From Pelosinus propionicus DSM 13327 (GTDB lineage: Bacteria; Bacillota; Negativicutes; DSM-13327), in NCBI RefSeq assembly GCF_900114615.1, contig NZ_FOTS01000018.1:30135-94134 (forward strand): 64,000 nt of DNA. Direction: 5' to 3'. The notes under the pieces were generated by a model. It saw only the letters and a list, made by a program, of their open reading frames with translations. It had not been told where the DNA came from and made no database searches. This document shows, in pieces, positions 45,993 through 55,742 of this stretch; positions within the stretch are counted from its first letter, which is position 1; each line of letters opens with the position of its first letter. The translations under genes and the position numbers were made by a program.

Positions 45993-48900
45993 TTACGATT
46001 GTGCAAGTCTTTTATAAGTTGCTAATCTTTCTTTAGCATCTTTTTCAGTTTTTGCAAATAAGGCATCAGCTAATTCTGGATATTGTTTCTTAAGAGATGC
46101 AAAACGTACTTCACCCATTAAGAATTCTTGGAAGTCAGCTGTTGGCTCCTTAGAGTCTAGAATGAATGGGTTCTTATTTTCTTCTTTCAGTACTGGGTTA
46201 TATCGATACATTCCCCAATATCCGCATTCTACAGCATTTTTAATTTCAAGCTGGCTAAAGCCCATGCCTTTTCTCAGACCATGACTTATGCAAGGAGCAT
46301 ACGCTATGATAAGAGATGGGCCTGGATATGCTTCTGCTTCAGCAATTGCTTTTAATGTCTGATTTTTATCAGCACCCATAGCAATTTGTGCAACATATAC
46401 ATAACCATAACTCATGGCCATCATACCAAGATCTTTCTTCTTCGTGGTCTTACCGCTAGCAGCAAATTGAGCAATTGCTGCTGCCGGAGTAGATTTGGAT
46501 GCCTGTCCGCCGGTATTAGAATAAATTTCAGTATCAAGTACTAAAACATTCACATCTTCACCAGATGCCAATACATGATCCAAACCGCCGTAGCCAATAT
46601 CATAAGCCCAGCCATCTCCACCAAAGATCCATTGTGATCTTTTCACCAAGAAATCTTTATTCTTATCAATTTCATTCAATATAGCATTGTCGCCTTTTTC
46701 TGCAGCTACAAGGCTAGCCACAAGATCTGCTCTAGAACGACTTGCTTCACCACTATCTTTATGTTCCTGCCAATCTACTAAAGCAGCTTTTAACTCAGCA
46801 CTAATATTCAGTTCTGTAGCTTCTTTAATTGTTGCAGCTAATTTTTCTCTTATTGCTTTTACACCTAAATGCATGCCAAGACCGAATTCAGCATTATCTT
46901 CGAATAGAGAATTCGCCCATGCCGGACCATGTCCTTCATGATTGGTTGTGTAAGGTATTGATGGAGCACTGCCACCCCAGATGGACGTACAACCTGTAGC
47001 ATTCGCAACCATCATGCGATCACCAAACAATTGAGTAACTAGTTTGACATAAGGAGTTTCGCCACAACCTGCACAAGCGCCAGAGAACTCTAATAACGGC
47101 TGTTCAAATTGGCTGCCTTTTACAGTATTCTTTTTCATAGGATTTTCTTTTGGTGAAATATTAGCAAGGTGATCCCATAATTTCACTTCATGTAATTGTG
47201 TTTCCAACGGTTTCATAATCAATGCTTTTTCTTTTGCAGGACATACCTGCGCGCAGTTACCGCAACCAGTACAATCAAGAGGAGATATAGCAAGTCTGAA
47301 CTGTAAATCTTTTATACCAACGGCTGCTTTTGCAGTAAAGCCTTCTGGTGCGTTCTTCATCTCTTCTTCATTCACTAAGACAGGTCTGATTACAGCATGC
47401 GGACATACAAATGCGCACTGATTACATTGGATACATTTATCCATTTGCCATTCAGGAACATTAATTGCAATACCACGTTTTTCAAAGGCAGATGTCCCTA
47501 GAGGGAATGTACCATCTTCCATGCTGCCGGTAAAAGCACTTACTGGTAATGAATCGCCTTCTTGTCTATTCATTGGTACAAGGATTTTTTCAATAAATTC
47601 AGGTACTTGTTTTTGATTTGCATTGCTGCAAGCACAAGCAAAATGAGCTTCATCTTTTGTGCTGTCACCAGCAGTTTTCCAGCTTTCTGGAATTGTGACT
47701 TTAACAATAGATTCTACGCCTTTGTCGATAGCAGCATTATTCATGTCAATTACTTTTTGACCTTTATTACCATAAGAGCCAACAACTGCATCTTTTAAGT
47801 ATTTAACCGCATCTTCAACTGGAATAATATGAGCAATTTTAAAGAATGCAGACTGCATGATCATATTAATTCTGCCGCCTAATCCAATTTCTTGCGCAAT
47901 TTTTACAGCGTTCAAAGTATAGAAGTTAATATTATTTTGTGCAATATAACGTTTCATAAAGCCTGGCAATTTAGTTTCTAATTCTTCTTGATTCCAAATA
48001 CAATTTAACAAGAAGCTGCCATTTGGTTTAAGTCCAACTAATACATCATATTTATCTACATAAGATTGATTATGACAAGCTACAAAATCAGCTTTGTTAA
48101 TTAAATATGGAGATTTAATTGGCTTTTTACCAAATCTAAGATGGGAAACTGTAATACCGCCAGATTTTTTAGAATCATATGCAAAATAAGCTTGTGCGTA
48201 CATATCCGTTTTATCGCCGATAATTTTGATTGCACTCTTATTAGCACCAACTGTACCATCTGAACCAAGGCCCCAGAACTTACAAGCTTTTGTTCCTTCA
48301 GGAGTTGTATCAACGTCTGCAGCAGTTGGCAAAGATTTGAAGGTTACATCATCAACAATACCGATGGTAAATCCATCTTTAGGTGCATCAGCTTTCAAAT
48401 TTTCATAAACAGCAACAATATGAGCAGGTACTACATCTTTTGAGCCAAGTCCATATCTTCCGCCTACAATTACAGGGTGAGTTCCACGATTGTAGAAGGC
48501 AGTCTTTACGTCAAGATATAAAGGCTCAGCCAAAGAACCAGGTTCTTTGGTTCTATCAAGAACAGCAATCTTTTTTACTGTTTCAGGGATATACTTAAAG
48601 AAATGTTCAATAGAAAATGGTCTGTATAAATGAACATTCAATAAACCAACTTTTTCACCATTTGCATTCAAATAGTCTACGGTTTCTTCAATCGCTTCAC
48701 AAGCTGAACCCATAGCAATAATCATTCGATCTGCATCTGGTGCGCCATAGTAATTGAAGAGATGATAATCTCTGCCAGTAATTTTATTAATCTCAGCCAT
48801 GTAATTTTCTACGATTTCTGGTAACGCATCATAATATTTATTAGAAACTTCTCTCTCCTGGAAATAAATATCAGGATTTTGCGCTGTACCGCGAAGCACT

Positions 48901-49535
48901 GGATGATCAGGATTCAATGCATTTCTTCTGAAAACATCTACAGCATCCGTGTCTAGTAATTTTGCGAGTTCATCATACTCAATGGTTTCAATTTTTTGTA
49001 TTTCGTGAGATGTTCTAAATCCATCAAAGAAATTGATGAAAGGAACTTTACCTTTTATAGCTGCCAAATGAGCTACAGCACCCAAATCCATAACTTCTTG
49101 TACGCTGCTTTCAGCAAGCAAAGCACAGCCAGTTTGTCTAGCAGCCATAACGTCCTGATGATCGCCAAATATATTAAGCGCATTGGTAGCCAATGCTCTA
49201 GCACTAACATGGAAAACAGCCGGCAATAACTCTCCAGCTACTTTATACATGTTAGGAATCATTAGCAAGAGACCTTGAGATGCAGTATAAGTCGTAGTCA
49301 AAGCACCTGCTTGTAAAGAACCATGCACTGCACCAGCAGCACCAGCCTCTGACTGCATTTCCATAACTTTTACGGTTTGTCCAAAAATATTTTTCTTTCC
49401 CTGAGCCGACCATTCATCAACAGCTTCTGCCATAGGTGAAGATGGGGTAATTGGAAAAATCGCTGCCACATCTGTAAAGGCATAAGAAATATAAGCTGCA
49501 GCAGTGTTCCCGTCCATTGTCTTCATTTTTCTCAT
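45993..49535 (-). CDS. nifJ: Pyruvate:ferredoxin (flavodoxin) oxidoreductase
   Basis: 1180 aa single-chain PFOR from the ATG at 49535 (AGAAGGAG upstream). Domain order: pyrimidine-binding alpha domain (FPITPSSPM), transketolase C-terminal-like domain, gamma domain, two 4Fe-4S ferredoxin motifs (CIQCNQCAFVCP and CTGCGNCAQVCP), then the TPP domain with GACAGCGETPY, GCTSIWGGSAP and GDGWAYDIG. It oxidises pyruvate to acetyl-CoA and CO2 and reduces ferredoxin. It is the main anaerobic pyruvate enzyme. Monocistronic with its own terminator. Confidence 0.97.
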   Translation of the reverse strand: MRKMKTMDGNTAAAYISYAFTDVAAIFPITPSSPMAEAVDEWSAQGKKNIFGQTVKVMEMQSEAGAAGAVHGSLQAGALTTTYTASQGLLLMIPNMYKVAGELLPAVFHVSARALATNALNIFGDHQDVMAARQTGCALLAESSVQEVMDLGAVAHLAAIKGKVPFINFFDGFRTSHEIQKIETIEYDELAKLLDTDAVDVFRRNALNPDHPVLRGTAQNPDIYFQEREVSNKYYDALPEIVENYMAEINKITGRDYHLFNYYGAPDADRMIIAMGSACEAIEETVDYLNANGEKVGLLNVHLYRPFSIEHFFKYIPETVKKIAVLDRTKEPGSLAEPLYLDVKTAFYNRGTHPVIVGGRYGLGSKDVVPAHIVAVYENLKADAPKDGFTIGIVDDVTFKSLPTAADVDTTPEGTKACKFWGLGSDGTVGANKSAIKIIGDKTDMYAQAYFAYDSKKSGGITVSHLRFGKKPIKSPYLINKADFVACHNQSYVDKYDVLVGLKPNGSFLLNCIWNQEELETKLPGFMKRYIAQNNINFYTLNAVKIAQEIGLGGRINMIMQSAFFKIAHIIPVEDAVKYLKDAVVGSYGNKGQKVIDMNNAAIDKGVESIVKVTIPESWKTAGDSTKDEAHFACACSNANQKQVPEFIEKILVPMNRQEGDSLPVSAFTGSMEDGTFPLGTSAFEKRGIAINVPEWQMDKCIQCNQCAFVCPHAVIRPVLVNEEEMKNAPEGFTAKAAVGIKDLQFRLAISPLDCTGCGNCAQVCPAKEKALIMKPLETQLHEVKLWDHLANISPKENPMKKNTVKGSQFEQPLLEFSGACAGCGETPYVKLVTQLFGDRMMVANATGCTSIWGGSAPSIPYTTNHEGHGPAWANSLFEDNAEFGLGMHLGVKAIREKLAATIKEATELNISAELKAALVDWQEHKDSGEASRSRADLVASLVAAEKGDNAILNEIDKNKDFLVKRSQWIFGGDGWAYDIGYGGLDHVLASGEDVNVLVLDTEIYSNTGGQASKSTPAAAIAQFAASGKTTKKKDLGMMAMSYGYVYVAQIAMGADKNQTLKAIAEAEAYPGPSLIIAYAPCISHGLRKGMGFSQLEIKNAVECGYWGMYRYNPVLKEENKNPFILDSKEPTADFQEFLMGEVRFASLKKQYPELADALFAKTEKDAKERLATYKRLAQS

Positions 49536-49770
49536 AAGTATCTCCTTCTTTCTCTTTATGTTACTAAATGCGACAAGTAATCTTGTATACAATATTCATA
49601 TTTTTTATTCATGATTCCATACAAAAATTACTTCACCACAATTTTCTACTCAGTTATCATTCGACATTGAAATCAAAATTCCTATATAAATGCAAAAAAA
49701 AATATTTTTTTTTGCAAACTTTATTGACATTCGCTAAATTTTCTGATAAATTATAAGTTCTATTATTCAC

Positions 49771-50229
49771 TTATTCTTTCTTTAAATTGTGAATTTGTAA
49801 ATTATCTAAACCATAATCATCAAACTCTTGGTGGTATTCTTGATGAAAAGACATTTCTTTTTCAAATCGTTCACTAATAGACATTTGTAAAATGGCTTCT
49901 TCACCATATTTTTTGATGAAATCCCTCCTAGCAAGTCTTTCAATTAATTCTTCCCAAAATGTTGCATTTTCAAAATTTTCAATATGCTTAACAATCTGAC
50001 TCTTTGTCATAATTTTTTTATTAAGAATATACGCTCCCGATTTTTCGTTTTTTTCCACCATTTTTTCCATGCCAAATTCATTTGCTAATGCTAATATCTT
50101 TTGCTCCAATTCTTCATATGGCTTTTTTTCCTCCATTTTTTCCTCTGAATGAGCATGTAATACCCAATCACTTAGGTATACCAAATCCAAAAGCAGCTGA
50201 TATTCTTTTTTAGTGATATTAATCTTCAT
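49771..50229 (-). CDS. Hypothetical protein, 152 aa
   Basis: Start at ATG 50229, eight bases after AAAGGAG; ten further open codons upstream are poly-Lys/Phe and rejected. MKINITKKEYQLLLDLVYLSDW is followed by a charged helical protein with many Glu and Lys residues and no membrane segments. I recognise no domain. It sits upstream of nifJ on the same strand but 235 bp away, so it is not clearly in an operon with it. The AT-rich composition is similar to that of its surroundings. Confidence 0.65.
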   Translation of the reverse strand: MKINITKKEYQLLLDLVYLSDWVLHAHSEEKMEEKKPYEELEQKILALANEFGMEKMVEKNEKSGAYILNKKIMTKSQIVKHIENFENATFWEELIERLARRDFIKKYGEEAILQMSISERFEKEMSFHQEYHQEFDDYGLDNLQIHNLKKE

Positions 50230-50399
50230 ATTTTTCTCCTTTTTTTTAAAAAAATGCATGACTTTTAAATTTAGCTATATTTACCTATAAATCCTGCTGC
50301 TATAAACAAAATTCTTTATACGCTAAAATACTATATATCTTTAAAAAGTACAAAGATGCGAAAGCTATAAAGAAAACCTATAAATTTTAAAATAAAGGA

Positions 50400-50460
50400 T
50401 GCAAAAAGTGCAGGCTGAAGGAGTAAAACTCCCCCTCTCAACCTGCATTTTCTGCACCCA
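50400..50460 (-). terminator. Compound terminator of the GlpA-like gene
   Basis: Minus-strand inner stem GGGGAGT/ACTCC and outer stem TGCAGG/CCTGCA followed by T5. It is about 60 bp after the stop of the GlpA-like gene. Confidence 0.75.
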
Positions 50461-50519
50461 TTACTTTTGTGCTTAAGAATAACCAAGCACATTATACATT
50501 TTCCTTGAGGACCTACATA

Positions 50520-51959
50520 TTACAATTTTATATATTGCCCTCGTTTCGCTCTTTCTGGAAGACCAGGTGAATCTTTACCTCGCTGCGTCACTTCTTCAAG
50601 GGGAATATGCAGTTCACGAGCAATAATATCCTTTACCCGCGCACGGCAGAATCCACTTTGGCATTTTCCCATGCCTGCTCTTGTACGTCTTTTAATCGCA
50701 TCAATGGATCTAATGTTAATGCAACGATGCAGAGCATCAACAATCTCAGTTTCAGTTACCTGCTCACATCTACAGATGATATGTTCATCAGGATTTGTGG
50801 AGTTTATATCACCCTTAAAATTTTTATCTTTTACTTGAACAATCGGCTTACGATATGCTATAAAGTCACTCTTTCCTTTCAGCTCTAATCCAGCGTTTTT
50901 TAGAATTTCAATGACTTTTAACGCAATAGCCGGGGAAGCAGTAAGCCCTGGGGAGTCAATACCAATCAAGTTAATAAACCCTGCTATACGACTCTCTTCA
51001 ATAATCCAATCTTTTTTACCGGAAATAGGTCGATTCCCTGCAAAGGATGTAATTGCTTGTCTCATGTCAAAATCAGGTACAGACATTCTAGCTGTTTGCA
51101 CTATATTGGCCAGTACTTCTTCCGTTGTACCTACATCGTCTTTGTCACTGATCTCTTCTGCATTAGGGCCTACTAACAGGTTACCGTGATATGTCGTCGT
51201 TACTAAAATTCCTTTTCCCAGCTCAGTAGGTACTTGAAAGATTACAGAATTAGCTAAATAATTCTGTTCCTTATCTAATAAGACATATTGCCCTCTGCGA
51301 GGAATGATATGAAAATCATCAATACCGATTAAACTGGAAATTTTATCACAATATATCCCAGCAGCATTAATAACATATCGGGATTGTATTTCACCTTTAT
51401 TCGTAGTTACGTTAAAATAATTATTTACTTTTTCAATACCAACGACAGCAGTGTTTAATTTTAAATCAACCCCGTTTGTTATCGCATTTTCTGCCAAGGC
51501 AATAACAAATTCGTACGGTGAAGTTACACCTGCATTCCCACAATAAAGGGCGGCTTTTACCTCCTTACTCACATAAGGTTCTAGCTCTCTTACCTTTTGC
51601 CCATCAATAATCGCAAGCCCGCCAACGCCATTTTTTATGCCATATTGGTATAGTTTTTCTAATGTTTTCACATCTTCGTTGCGGAAAGCCAATACTAAGG
51701 AACCTGTCTCTCGATAACCAAAATTTAATTCTTGATTTAACTTTTCATACATCCGGTTTCCTTTTACGCATAACTCTGCTTTTAGAGTACCCGGCTCATC
51801 AGAATATCCTCCATGGACAATCCCGCTATTTGCTTTTGAAGCACCGCAGCTCACGTCTTCTTCTTTTTCTACAAGACATATGCGTATCTGATATTTTGCT
51901 AATTCTCTCGCGATATTAGCCCCTATAACCCCAGCACCAATAATGCATATATCATACAT
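50520..51959 (-). CDS. GlpA-like FAD oxidoreductase with [2Fe-2S] (BFD-like) C-terminus
   Basis: 479 aa. N-terminal FAD motif CIIGAGVIGANIARELAKY, then CGASKANSGIVHGGY and NAAGIYCDKIS of the DAO/GlpA family. The C-terminal 90 residues carry the BFD-like cluster ligands CRCEQVTE and GMGKCQSGFC. Enzymes of this form oxidise glycerol-3-phosphate or a 2-hydroxy acid, often with GlpB-like and DUF1667 partners. Those partners are not next to it here, so it stands alone. Its electron acceptor is unknown. Confidence 0.88.
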   Translation of the reverse strand: MYDICIIGAGVIGANIARELAKYQIRICLVEKEEDVSCGASKANSGIVHGGYSDEPGTLKAELCVKGNRMYEKLNQELNFGYRETGSLVLAFRNEDVKTLEKLYQYGIKNGVGGLAIIDGQKVRELEPYVSKEVKAALYCGNAGVTSPYEFVIALAENAITNGVDLKLNTAVVGIEKVNNYFNVTTNKGEIQSRYVINAAGIYCDKISSLIGIDDFHIIPRRGQYVLLDKEQNYLANSVIFQVPTELGKGILVTTTYHGNLLVGPNAEEISDKDDVGTTEEVLANIVQTARMSVPDFDMRQAITSFAGNRPISGKKDWIIEESRIAGFINLIGIDSPGLTASPAIALKVIEILKNAGLELKGKSDFIAYRKPIVQVKDKNFKGDINSTNPDEHIICRCEQVTETEIVDALHRCINIRSIDAIKRRTRAGMGKCQSGFCRARVKDIIARELHIPLEEVTQRGKDSPGLPERAKRGQYIKL

Positions 51960-52097
51960 GCTATATCCTCCTTAATTACTGAATTATATTCTACAACTTC
52001 ACTAGGTTGCATAATAAAGCCTTTTACAATTGTCTGAATAGTTTAATAGTAACAAAAGAGATATGGATATGCAAGATGGATTTAAGCCGCATCTATC

Positions 52098-52424
52098 TCA
52101 AAGATGCAGACCATCTTCATAATACTTATTTCGTTCCAATAGAATAAAAAATATTTCTACTTGCTCATACCCAGCTCGCTTAATATTATCCGTTATACAA
52201 ACTGCTACTTTATCTTGAATCTCCTGTCCTCTATCAAACCAATTGACCTGTACCATAGGACATCCTGAGACTATATTGCCATCTTTAATCACAGTAGAAT
52301 CCACACATTCAATTCGAAAATAATCACGTGGGCAACCAATAATTTCTTCCAGTTCATTTACTAACTGTGTGCTGATATTTTGTACCTCTTTAACTTTCAT
52401 ACCTTTAATAAGAAATTGTGGCAT
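52098..52424 (-). CDS. DUF1904 family protein
   Basis: 108 aa, beginning MPQFLIKGMKVKEVQNISTQ with Pro2 as in the tautomerase superfamily, and a central GNIVSGCPMVQVNWFDRGQE. This is the DUF1904 pattern, a tautomerase-like fold of unknown function. It follows the MFS gene by 35 bp and is probably cotranscribed with it. Confidence 0.75.
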   Translation of the reverse strand: MPQFLIKGMKVKEVQNISTQLVNELEEIIGCPRDYFRIECVDSTVIKDGNIVSGCPMVQVNWFDRGQEIQDKVAVCITDNIKRAGYEQVEIFFILLERNKYYEDGLHL

Positions 52425-52459
52425 TATCTTTTGCCCCTTTCATATTTATTATGTTTATT

Positions 52460-53650
52460 TTATTTACTAATCTGAACGGTTAACCCTGGTGCTACCTCCT
52501 CTGGTTCTTTCACAAATAAAGTTAATACAAAGCCAATAATCGGCAAGCAGGCTAATACTGTAAAAATTAAAGGCATTCCCCAAACATCAGCCACTTTCCC
52601 CAACGCAAGTACTCCCATTGCACCTAATCCTACACTCAAACCAATTGTTAATCCCGAAGCCATCCCCACATTATTAGGCATCATTCTTTGGGCTAAGATC
52701 AAGCTGCTAGTGAAGGTAGCAGATAATAATATACTAGCAAGAGACAGCACAACAAATGCTCCAATATCACCAGCAATAGGGAACAAATAGAGTAAAAGAG
52801 AAATAGGCAAAATCGAATAGATCATTACGCGTTTACTACCGTAACGATCACTCATCGCTCCGCCCATTAACGTGCCAAACGCGCTTGTTGCTAAATAAAC
52901 GGTTAGTAAAGAACTTGCATAGATCTCACTGCCATGTAAGTATGATACATAATACAATGGCACAAAAGTGCTAATACCCGCTGCTACTGTTGATCTTGAC
53001 AGTACCATCCCCAGTAGTGATAACAAAGGCCAATTGATAGACGACCTAAAGCTTTTCAGACTCCCAGGCTTTTTCCCTTCTGGCCTAATCAACTTTCGAG
53101 TCATTTGTATCAAAGGAATTCCCAGTAACGCATAAGGCAAAATATAAAGAAGCACCTTTATACTAAATCCACCGTACAAAAGTGTCGCTAATAGCAACGA
53201 GCCTACGGCAAATCCTGCATTGCCTCCTACAGCAAATAAACTGACTCCCTTGCCCTTCGCCTTTCCACTTAATTGACTGGCAGTCTTAGCTGCCTCTGGA
53301 TGAAATGCTGCCATGCCAAGTCCTGCAATTGCCGTAAATACTAATGTAAGATAATAGTAGGGAGCCCACAAAGAGGCCAACATCGCTACTCCTGAAAGCA
53401 AACAGCCGGCAGGCATAAGCCAAGGACGGGGATTTCGATCACTAAAATATCCAAATAAAGGCTGACTAGCAGAGGATGTTAAATTCTGCATAAGGGCAAT
53501 CGCACTTACTTGAGCATAAGTTAAAGAAAATTTTGCTTTTAAAAAAGGCAATGCCACTAGCAAAGCACCTGAGGATAAATCAGTAACACCATGAGCAATC
53601 GCAACAATCCACAAGGCTTTGGGAAATTTGGAAACAATGGAAAACAACAT
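52460..53650 (-). CDS. MFS transporter, Fsr (fosmidomycin resistance)-like
   Basis: 396 aa from the ATG at 53650 (TTAGGAG upstream). Twelve hydrophobic segments. HGVTDLSSGALLVALPFL, GYFSDRNPRPWLMPAGC and GMAAFHPEAAKTAS are features of the Fsr branch of the major facilitator superfamily. Such exporters extrude small drugs or metabolites; the real substrate is unknown. It is followed by the DUF1904 gene. Confidence 0.88.
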   Translation of the reverse strand: MLFSIVSKFPKALWIVAIAHGVTDLSSGALLVALPFLKAKFSLTYAQVSAIALMQNLTSSASQPLFGYFSDRNPRPWLMPAGCLLSGVAMLASLWAPYYYLTLVFTAIAGLGMAAFHPEAAKTASQLSGKAKGKGVSLFAVGGNAGFAVGSLLLATLLYGGFSIKVLLYILPYALLGIPLIQMTRKLIRPEGKKPGSLKSFRSSINWPLLSLLGMVLSRSTVAAGISTFVPLYYVSYLHGSEIYASSLLTVYLATSAFGTLMGGAMSDRYGSKRVMIYSILPISLLLYLFPIAGDIGAFVVLSLASILLSATFTSSLILAQRMMPNNVGMASGLTIGLSVGLGAMGVLALGKVADVWGMPLIFTVLACLPIIGFVLTLFVKEPEEVAPGLTVQISK

Positions 53651-53717
53651 GATCACTCCTAAAAAAATTAATATATTTAACACAATTGGTCTACTCTATA
53701 GTAAAGACCTAATTCTG

Positions 53718-53831
53718 GTGAAATTTCTAATCCGTAGGAACTTACTTCCATTTGTAAAAGATGAAAGTTTAGAACGGCTTGATCATCAGATAGATCTCTT
53801 AATACATAAATTGGTGAATAAGAGGAGATAA
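53718..53831 (+). CDS. Possible small Spo0E-like protein
   Basis: 37 codons from a GTG at 53718 (the frame is open further upstream but then overlaps the MFS gene). The end VKDESLERLDHQIDLLIHK can be aligned with the Spo0E helix pattern LSQELDxLI, though the SQ is replaced by DH. Its stop overlaps the GGAG of the DUF421 gene, which suggests coupling. No ribosome binding site is visible, so this is weak. Confidence 0.3.
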   Translation: MKFLIRRNLLPFVKDESLERLDHQIDLLIHKLVNKRR

Positions 53832-53836
53832 CACGA

Positions 53837-54535
53837 ATGAACTGGGATGTTCTTTTACGAGATACTTGGCAAACAACTTTAATTTTTGTTACTTTATTGA
53901 TTCTTACCCGCCTGCTCGACAAGACCCAAGTAGGACAGCTAACCCTTTATGAATATGTTAGCGGTATTACTATAGGATCGCTAGCTGCTACTATTGCTTC
54001 ATCGGAACCTGACAAAGTATGGAGTGATTATTATGATTTACTACTTTTTGCGGCTCTTACTTACATAGTGTCAGTCTGTACCATGAAGAGTCGCTCATTC
54101 CGAACATTGCTTGAAGGTTCTCCCAGTATTATAATTGAAAATGGCCGTATCATCAAAGAAAATATGAAATCGTTGCGCTTTGATCTGGACGAGCTGAACG
54201 CCTTGCTGCGCGGCAAGGATATTGTCGATATAAGCGAAGTACAATATGCCATACTGGAAACTACAGGAGAAATGAGTATTATCAAAAAATCAGGTTTTCA
54301 ACCGTTAACTAAAAGTGATATGAATATCCATCTCACGGACCCTACACTTCCCGTAGAGTTAATTATGGACGGCGAGATTATCGAAGAAAATTTAAAGAAA
54401 CAAAATCTTACTCACACCTGGTTAGAAGAACAATTATCGACTCGAAATATTAAAAGTGCCTCTCATGTCATGTACGGAGTCATTGACTCAAAAGGACAAT
54501 TTTTTATAAGCGCAAAAGGCAGCCATCAAGAGTAA
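53837..54535 (+). CDS. DUF421 (YetF-like) membrane protein
   Basis: 232 aa. Three N-terminal transmembrane helices (about 10-75) with the family motif TLYEYVSGITIGSLAA, then a cytoplasmic domain with GSPSIIIENGRI and DLDELNALLRGKDI. DUF421 proteins are widespread in spore-formers and cause no clear single phenotype. AGAGGAG precedes the ATG. It converges on the DUF456 gene. Confidence 0.88.
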   Translation: MNWDVLLRDTWQTTLIFVTLLILTRLLDKTQVGQLTLYEYVSGITIGSLAATIASSEPDKVWSDYYDLLLFAALTYIVSVCTMKSRSFRTLLEGSPSIIIENGRIIKENMKSLRFDLDELNALLRGKDIVDISEVQYAILETTGEMSIIKKSGFQPLTKSDMNIHLTDPTLPVELIMDGEIIEENLKKQNLTHTWLEEQLSTRNIKSASHVMYGVIDSKGQFFISAKGSHQE

Positions 54536-54550
54536 CTGATCCCTATTCAA

Positions 54551-55066
54551 TTACTGCCATTTCAGCTGATAGATTAATAAAATCGCCATGCTGATAGCAG
54601 TGGCAGACTTAATAATTATACCAAGAACTTGCCCCTTTGCCATACTTTTAGCCACTTTTTTCGCTTGTGTCAGATCTTTGGTCTTACTATATTCAGCTAG
54701 TATAGTAACAATAAATGCACCAACCAGAGCTCCTAACAAAGAACCGATAATCGGCAATAAAGCCGTTCCCCATATTCCTCCTACAATCGTACCGATAAAA
54801 GGAGCAAGCATTGCCCTTTTGGATGCTTTTTCTTTTTTTGCACCAATCATTCCTGCCGCAAATTCAATAACTTCTCCAATAATAAAAATACCAAATACAA
54901 CTACCAAAATAGCATAATCCACCCTATCAAATTGATCATAATAGCCATAAGCCAGACCTGTTAATAGAATCAAGACATTACCAGGCAGCCCTATTATTGT
55001 CATGACAACCCCTGTTAGAATTAATAGAACGGACAGTATACTAATGATCAGCCCTGCATATTCCAC
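54551..55066 (-). CDS. DUF456 membrane protein
   Basis: About 171 aa from a GTG at 55066 that has AAAGGGTG six bases upstream; an ATG at 55087 is the alternative but has no site. Several glycine-rich membrane segments, with the GLPGNVLILL and GTIVGGIWGTALLPIIGSLLGAL blocks of DUF456. Function is unknown. It ends 15 bp from the DUF421 stop, without a clear terminator between them. Confidence 0.85.
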   Translation of the reverse strand: MEYAGLIISILSVLLILTGVVMTIIGLPGNVLILLTGLAYGYYDQFDRVDYAILVVVFGIFIIGEVIEFAAGMIGAKKEKASKRAMLAPFIGTIVGGIWGTALLPIIGSLLGALVGAFIVTILAEYSKTKDLTQAKKVAKSMAKGQVLGIIIKSATAISMAILLIYQLKWQ

Positions 55067-55236
55067 AGGCCACACCCTTTCATTCAATGTTCTAAATTTA
55101 TAATATTCCCTGTTATCTTCTATTTTACCTTTTAACTAAATTATCGGACTTTTCCATATCACTTTTCCCTTCTTTATGCTACACTATAGGTAAGCTAAGA
55201 ATCACTTTTATCTTAACAATAAATGGGGGTGTAGTG

Positions 55237-55671
55237 ATGTTTAATAAAATTTTAGTTCCAGTTGATGGCTCTGAAGCCGCTTGGCGTGCCTTAGAATACG
55301 CCACTGCTTTAGGAGAAAAGTTTAATAGTACCATCACTATTGTTCATGTTGTTCAAGCTCATTATACATTACCAACAGTTGGTATCAATGGAGAAATCCC
55401 TTTTATTTCACTTAACATTCAAGAGGTAGAAGCAACCGGATATAAAATCATCGAATTAGCAAAAGAACGAATTGGCGGCTACCCTACTTTCGAAACCAGT
55501 TTAGAATTTGGTCATCCAGCTGAACGCATATTATCTTTAGCATCCAACAATGCATATGATTTGATTGTAATTGGCTCCAGAGGCTTAAGCGGCATTAGCG
55601 AGTTTTTTCTGGGGAGCATTAGTAATAATGTATCGCAATCTTCTACTGTGCCAGTCATGATCATCAAATAA
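55237..55671 (+). CDS. Universal stress protein (UspA family)
   Basis: 144 aa. KILVPVDGSEAAWRALEYA at the N-terminus and the ATP-binding GSRGLSGISEFFLGSISNNV near 120-138 place it in the ATP-binding UspA class. It probably helps survival under stress. GGGGGTG precedes the ATG. Monocistronic, before a shared terminator. Confidence 0.92.
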   Translation: MFNKILVPVDGSEAAWRALEYATALGEKFNSTITIVHVVQAHYTLPTVGINGEIPFISLNIQEVEATGYKIIELAKERIGGYPTFETSLEFGHPAERILSLASNNAYDLIVIGSRGLSGISEFFLGSISNNVSQSSTVPVMIIK

Positions 55672-55684
55672 TATACTCTTCTTT

Positions 55685-55733
55685 ATACTAAAAGCAGTTA
55701 GGATGATTTATTTATCCTAACTGCTTTTAGTAT
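55685..55733. terminator. Bidirectional terminator between uspA and ddl
   Basis: A 20-bp perfect stem (55685-55704 and 55714-55733) with a 9-nt loop. It separates convergent genes. Confidence 0.85.
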
Positions 55734-55742
55734 AAAATATAA

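Noticed and set aside
53677..53922. 81-codon minus-strand frame across the MFS-DUF421 gap
   Set aside because: It overlaps the start of the DUF421 gene in antisense and lacks any site or domain.
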